Position numbers and translations under genes: made by a program | Shown: piece after piece, positions 60,922 through 64,000 of the stretch | How positions within the stretch are numbered: position 1 is the first letter of the stretch | How the letters are laid out: the number at the start of each line of letters is the position of its first letter | NCBI GenBank assembly: GCA_041481895.1 | Contig: JBGPCQ010000001.1 | Coordinates: 1 to 64,000, forward strand | Direction of reading: 5' to 3' | Length of the DNA: 64,000 nucleotides | DNA from: JAMPXD01 sp041481895 | Lineage (GTDB): Bacteria > Desulfobacterota > Desulfuromonadia > Geobacterales > Geobacteraceae | Notes under the pieces: model-generated | The model's input: the letters and a program-made list of their open reading frames with translations, nothing else | The model's database searches: none | Told to the model about the DNA's origin: nothing

Positions 60922-61213
60922 TACCCGTTCCTGCCCGTGCTTTCCGATAATTAATTTCCCCTGCCCGGCTTTTCCTGAAATGTGGAATATCAAAAAGATG
61001 GTAAAAATCAGGGGAATGTTAGAGTATCCTCGGCCGATAACCTCCCGGAATACCTGCAAGTTATAGATTCTGAGCAGCATTTATTAAAATAGTCTTTATA
61101 AGTTATGATTAATGTGGTATAAGTTGGATAAGAATTTCGCCGCTGATATCAGGTCGGAGAAATAGCGCCAGGATTGCCCTGGATAACGGCTCGGATGTTT
61201 TTGTTAGAGCTAT

Positions 61214-61621
61214 GTGCAGCAGAAGCATACAACAATTACCTTCATGAGATCGGTTGTGGAAGAATTTCATAAGTCGCTAACAGTAGAAGGATTCGATGCG
61301 CCGGTAAGATCGCTTTATTTTTTCTGGGTGGACAGATATATTATCGAACACAAGGCCCTGACCAAGGAACTGATGCATACATTGGTACGCGGGATGGTTG
61401 ATAAGAAGTTTATCCATAATTGTGAGATATATGATTTCCATGATAAAAACTACCTGCTGGTCTGCAGATTTACCCTGAGCTTGTATGAAATAGTATTTTT
61501 TCTCCCAAATTGTGAAGGATACTTGTCCGGCAACAAATATAACATGAGAATAAAAGGTAAAATCGATCTTGTCAGCCTGAGGCAGTTATTCAAGGTATTT
61601 CGCATTAATCTCTGGAATTGA
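61214..61621 (+). CDS. Hypothetical protein
   Basis: A 135-residue frame from GTG 61214; an ATG at 61244 is an alternative and neither has a strong ribosome site. The sequence is mixed charged and hydrophobic (EEFHKSLTVEGFDAPVRSLY, FTLSLYEIVFFLPNCEGYLS) without signal peptide, membrane segment or recognised motif. The 290-bp gap upstream and the 246-bp gap downstream are AT-rich and hold no other gene. I cannot assign a function; coding status is likely but not certain. Confidence 0.5.
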   Translation: MQQKHTTITFMRSVVEEFHKSLTVEGFDAPVRSLYFFWVDRYIIEHKALTKELMHTLVRGMVDKKFIHNCEIYDFHDKNYLLVCRFTLSLYEIVFFLPNCEGYLSGNKYNMRIKGKIDLVSLRQLFKVFRINLWN

Positions 61622-61760
61622 GACTTCACCCTTTCCCCGTACCGCCCAGAAAACATGCATACCCTGTTTTCCCTTCCCGCCGAACCTTGCAATGTCCGAA
61701 AACCCCAGGATATTCCATTCCTCGACACATGAAAAAGCCGTCCATTTTCTGCATTTAAGC

Positions 61761-61790
61761 TTGCCTACTTTACCCGGAACGTTGTATAAG
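61761..61790 (+). promoter_or_regulatory. Possible sigma-70 promoter of the FNT gene
   Basis: TTGCCT (61761-61766), 18-bp spacer and TATAAG (61785-61790). The -10 matches five of six and the -35 three or four. The start would lie about 70 nt before the FNT ATG. Confidence 0.4.
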
Positions 61791-61867
61791 CGTGCATGAA
61801 ATGCCTGCAGAATCGGTGACCGGATATTCCGGCCCGGTCGAACCTGCGGCAGATGAGGAGGGCGTGC

Positions 61868-62677
61868 ATGGAAAGGCTCTATCTGACCCCCGCCGAAACG
61901 ATGAAAGCCATCGTTGCCAACGGCCGGCGGGTAACCGTCCAATCCCGGCCGCGTACCGTGGTATTGAGCCTTCTGGCAGGATTTTATATTGCGTTCGGCG
62001 CCGAACTGGCGACAACGGTGACCCATGATGCGGCGGCCTTTGTCGGACAGGGGATCGCCCGTTTTCTGGGCGGCAGCGTATTTTCTCTGGGGCTCATGCT
62101 GGTGGTAATCTGCGGGGCCGAACTGTTTACCGGCAACAGTCTCCTGGCTTCCGCGGTGCTCCATGGCGAGATCAGCTGGGGTAATCTCCTGGATAACTGG
62201 GTGATAGTTATCCTCGGCAACCTGGCAGGCTCACTCTTTTTTGCCTGGCTCATGTTCGAATCACGGCTCTGGGCCGGAGGGAATCTGGCCGATCATGCCA
62301 TCAGGATTGCGGTGGCCAAATGTCAGCTCCCTTTTGCGGTGGCTCTTATCCGCGGGGTTCTCTGCAATTGGCTGGTATGCCTGGCCGTATTCATGGCAAC
62401 GGCGGCCCGCGACATCACTGGCAGGATCATCGCCTGTTATATGCCGATCATGGCCTTTGTCGCCAGCGGTTTCGAGCATTCCATCGCCAATATGTTCTAC
62501 ATCCCCATGGGACTTATGGTATCTTCTTCCCTGGGAAGGAGCGAGCCTGGCCTCACCTGGACCAATTTTATCATCGCGAACCTCGTGCCGGTGACACTGG
62601 GAAATATTATCGGAGGGCTGGTATTTGTCGCTTTTGCCTACGGGTATGTCCATCTGGATCAAAAGCGGGGCGGATAG
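61868..62677 (+). CDS. Formate/nitrite transporter (FNT) family channel
   Basis: The protein has 269 residues from ATG 61868, preceded by GAGGAGGG. Six hydrophobic segments carry the FNT signatures: GFYIAFGAELATTVTHDAA, ICGAELFTGNSLLASAVLHG, IRGVLCNWLVCLAVFMATAA and GFEHSIANMFYIPMGLMVSS, the last containing the conserved pore His. FNT proteins form pentameric channels for formate, nitrite or hydrosulfide. Which anion is carried cannot be told from sequence, and the flanking genes do not decide it. Confidence 0.9.
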   Translation: MERLYLTPAETMKAIVANGRRVTVQSRPRTVVLSLLAGFYIAFGAELATTVTHDAAAFVGQGIARFLGGSVFSLGLMLVVICGAELFTGNSLLASAVLHGEISWGNLLDNWVIVILGNLAGSLFFAWLMFESRLWAGGNLADHAIRIAVAKCQLPFAVALIRGVLCNWLVCLAVFMATAARDITGRIIACYMPIMAFVASGFEHSIANMFYIPMGLMVSSSLGRSEPGLTWTNFIIANLVPVTLGNIIGGLVFVAFAYGYVHLDQKRGG

Positions 62678-62767
62678 GCGCCCGGACAGGTTGCAGTGTC
62701 CGGTTGTCATGAACTTGAATATTCTGCCGGCAGGCATAGTGTTACTGCTGTCATGCGGGAGTCTGAA

Positions 62768-63562
62768 TTAAAAAATACCGGACAGCATTCTGGTTCCGAT
62801 GAGGATGAGGAGCAGGGCGAATGTCTTCTTGAGCAAGGCTACCGGCAGAGCGTGAGCCAGCCTGGCGCCGAGAGGGGCGGTCAGAATGCTGGCAATTGAT
62901 ATTCCGAGGAGGGGAGGGAGGTAGACAAAACCGAAACTTGCAGGGGGAAGACCAGTGGCTGAAAGGCCGTTGAGTATATAACCGACGGCGCCGGCCAGGG
63001 CGATGGGAAAACCGATTGCAGCGGAAGTGCCGATGGCGCAGTGCATAGGGATATTGCACCAGACCATGAAAGGCACCGACATGCTGCCGCCGCCGATGCC
63101 GACAAGACTGGATACCCCGCCGATCAGACTTCCAATACCGAACATGCCGGCGTTTCCGGGGAGCTGGCGGGCCGGTTCGGGTTTTGCGTTGAGAAGCATC
63201 TGTAAGGCCACATAATAGAGGAAAGCGACAAAAAAGCCTTTGAGAAAACGCGTGGAGAGCTGGGCGGCCACCCATGTGCCGGAAAAGGTCCCGGCAAGTA
63301 TCCCCGGTGTTATCCGGCGGAAAATCTGCCAGTTGACCGCCCCTTTGCCATGGTGGGCGCGCATGCTGGAAACCGAGGTAAACATGATGCTGGCGAGGGA
63401 GGTGCCGAGGGCAAGATGAAGGATGATGGGGGCCGGCAGGCCCTGGGCGGTGAAGAGAAATAAAAGGACCGGCACGATGATCAGCCCGCCGCCAACGCCG
63501 AGGAGCCCTGCCAGAAGTCCCGCTAAAGTTCCGAGGATGATATACAAAGAGAAGAAAAACAC
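62768..63562 (-). CDS. TauE/SafE family permease
   Basis: The protein has 264 residues when started at GTG 63560-63562. The frame is open to 63670, but that extension runs through a perfect terminator hairpin (63614-63644) and cannot be coding. Eight hydrophobic segments with two family repeats: GTLAGLLAGLLGVGGGLIIV and IGSLIGGVSSLVGIGGGSMS. Members move small sulfur- or carboxylate-type anions such as sulfite or sulfoacetate, usually outward. No sulfur-metabolism neighbour is visible. It is convergent with the FNT gene. Confidence 0.85.
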   Translation of the reverse strand: MFFFSLYIILGTLAGLLAGLLGVGGGLIIVPVLLFLFTAQGLPAPIILHLALGTSLASIMFTSVSSMRAHHGKGAVNWQIFRRITPGILAGTFSGTWVAAQLSTRFLKGFFVAFLYYVALQMLLNAKPEPARQLPGNAGMFGIGSLIGGVSSLVGIGGGSMSVPFMVWCNIPMHCAIGTSAAIGFPIALAGAVGYILNGLSATGLPPASFGFVYLPPLLGISIASILTAPLGARLAHALPVALLKKTFALLLILIGTRMLSGIF

Positions 63563-63613
63563 TGAATTTCCCGATCGGAAGGACGATGTTGAACGAGAAT
63601 TTGCGTTGACAGA

Positions 63614-63644
63614 CAAAATAACCCGCTCAGTGCGGGTTATTTTG
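63614..63644 (-). terminator. Strong intrinsic terminator after the response regulator gene
   Basis: CAAAATAACCCGC (63614-63626) and GCGGGTTATTTTG (63632-63644) form a perfect 13-bp stem around TCAGT. The AT-rich base supplies a T-tract in both directions. It ends the minus-strand response regulator gene and fixes the downstream permease start below 63614. Confidence 0.85.
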
Positions 63645-63666
63645 TGGTAATTCTGCCGGCCCTCGG

Positions 63667-64000
63667 TCACTTGTGCATGTTTTTCATGAGCTCGAAAGCC
63701 CTTTTTACGCGTGATACCACCCGGATTGTCTGAACAGGTTTGGGGATGAAATCGAGGAAACCTGCTTCGAGCGCCTTCTGCTCATCTGCGCCGCTTGCCT
63801 TCGCAGTGAGCAGTATCATCGGTATCGATGATGTCGCAGGGTTTCCCGCCAGCGCATTTTTCAGGCTGTAACCGTCCATGCGGGGCATTACCGTATCGGT
63901 TATGATGAGGTCAGGAAGATAGGTTATGGCCATCTTTAAACCCTCGACACCGTCCTGGGCGAGAATCACTTCATATCCTTCCTTAAGCAGCGCAGTCTGG
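63667..64000 (-). CDS. Response regulator receiver protein, 3' part only (runs off the window)
   Basis: The frame is open to the window end, so the GTG at 63969 is not the start; the residues before it (TALLKEGYEV) complete a receiver domain. Visible are the phosphorylation Asp in PDLIITDTVMPRMDGYSLKN, the conserved Thr/Ser region MILLTAKASGADEQKALEAG and the Lys in DFIPKPVQTIRVVSRV. The protein ends about 20 residues later with no output domain at its C-terminus, so it is either a single-domain regulator or the last domain of a larger hybrid protein. A strong terminator follows. Confidence 0.85.
   Translation of the reverse strand, partial: QTALLKEGYEVILAQDGVEGLKMAITYLPDLIITDTVMPRMDGYSLKNALAGNPATSSIPMILLTAKASGADEQKALEAGFLDFIPKPVQTIRVVSRVKRAFELMKNMHK

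Noticed and set aside
63563..63670. N-terminal extension of the TauE/SafE permease
   Set aside because: It would translate through a perfect 13-bp terminator stem belonging to the upstream gene.

Overview
The window looks like a chromosomal segment from a Geobacter-type bacterium (Desulfuromonadia). The clues are four GEMM-I riboswitches of the variant typical of Geobacter, a complete exosortase A (XrtA/PEP-CTERM) exopolysaccharide locus, sigma-54-linked signalling proteins and GGDEF proteins. The lineage is an inference from gene content; no marker gene such as rRNA is present.

Layout. (1) 1-4,000: two minus-strand genes for secreted Ig/FN3-type proteins (the first cut by the window edge), each preceded by a tandem pair of GEMM-I riboswitches. 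Every aptamer appears to have its own promoter and intrinsic terminator. (2) 4,092-26,673: a mostly AT-rich minus-strand glycan cassette: FkbM methyltransferase, asparagine synthase-type amidotransferase, Wzy/O-antigen ligase, CapK-like adenylate-forming enzyme, seven known or probable glycosyltransferases, two polysaccharide deacetylases, acetyltransferases, an ABC flippase, a pyruvyltransferase carrying a G10 tract, and a DUF4910-type aminopeptidase-like protein. (3) 26,675-35,073: a GC-richer set for a sialic-acid-like nonulosonate: CBS-nucleotidyltransferase, NeuB, CMP-sugar synthetase, NeuD-like acyltransferase, LegC-like aminotransferase and an SDR enzyme. No NeuC/LegG-type epimerase is visible. 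(4) 35,100-49,774: the conserved XrtA core: GT4, an EpsI-GT2 fusion, exosortase, deacetylase, an ATPase/beta-barrel fusion, tyrosine autokinase, Wzz, Wza-like exporter, initiating sugar transferase and the TPR lipoprotein PrsT. (5) 50,317-51,896, plus strand: a CAAX-protease-like membrane protein and a PEP-CTERM protein behind a near-perfect sigma-54 promoter. (6) 52,109-59,972: a degenerate GGDEF gene, a Crp/Fnr regulator, a sigma-54 response regulator with a hybrid kinase, and an intact GGDEF-EAL response regulator. (7) 60,379-64,000: a lipoprotein, a small unknown protein, an FNT channel, a TauE/SafE permease and a response regulator cut by the window edge.

Working model. The initiating transferase and the cassette enzymes build a lipid-linked repeat that probably carries a nonulosonate. 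It is flipped and polymerised under Wzz/kinase control and exported by the Wza/beta-barrel apparatus. Exosortase A processes PEP-CTERM proteins in the same envelope system, and sigma-54 signalling plausibly switches on the PEP-CTERM target. The Ig/FN3 proteins are placed under nucleotide second-messenger control by the riboswitches and probably under a Crp-family regulator as well. Intergenic gaps in the XrtA part carry degenerate 7-bp tandem repeats, one of which has eroded a GGDEF gene.
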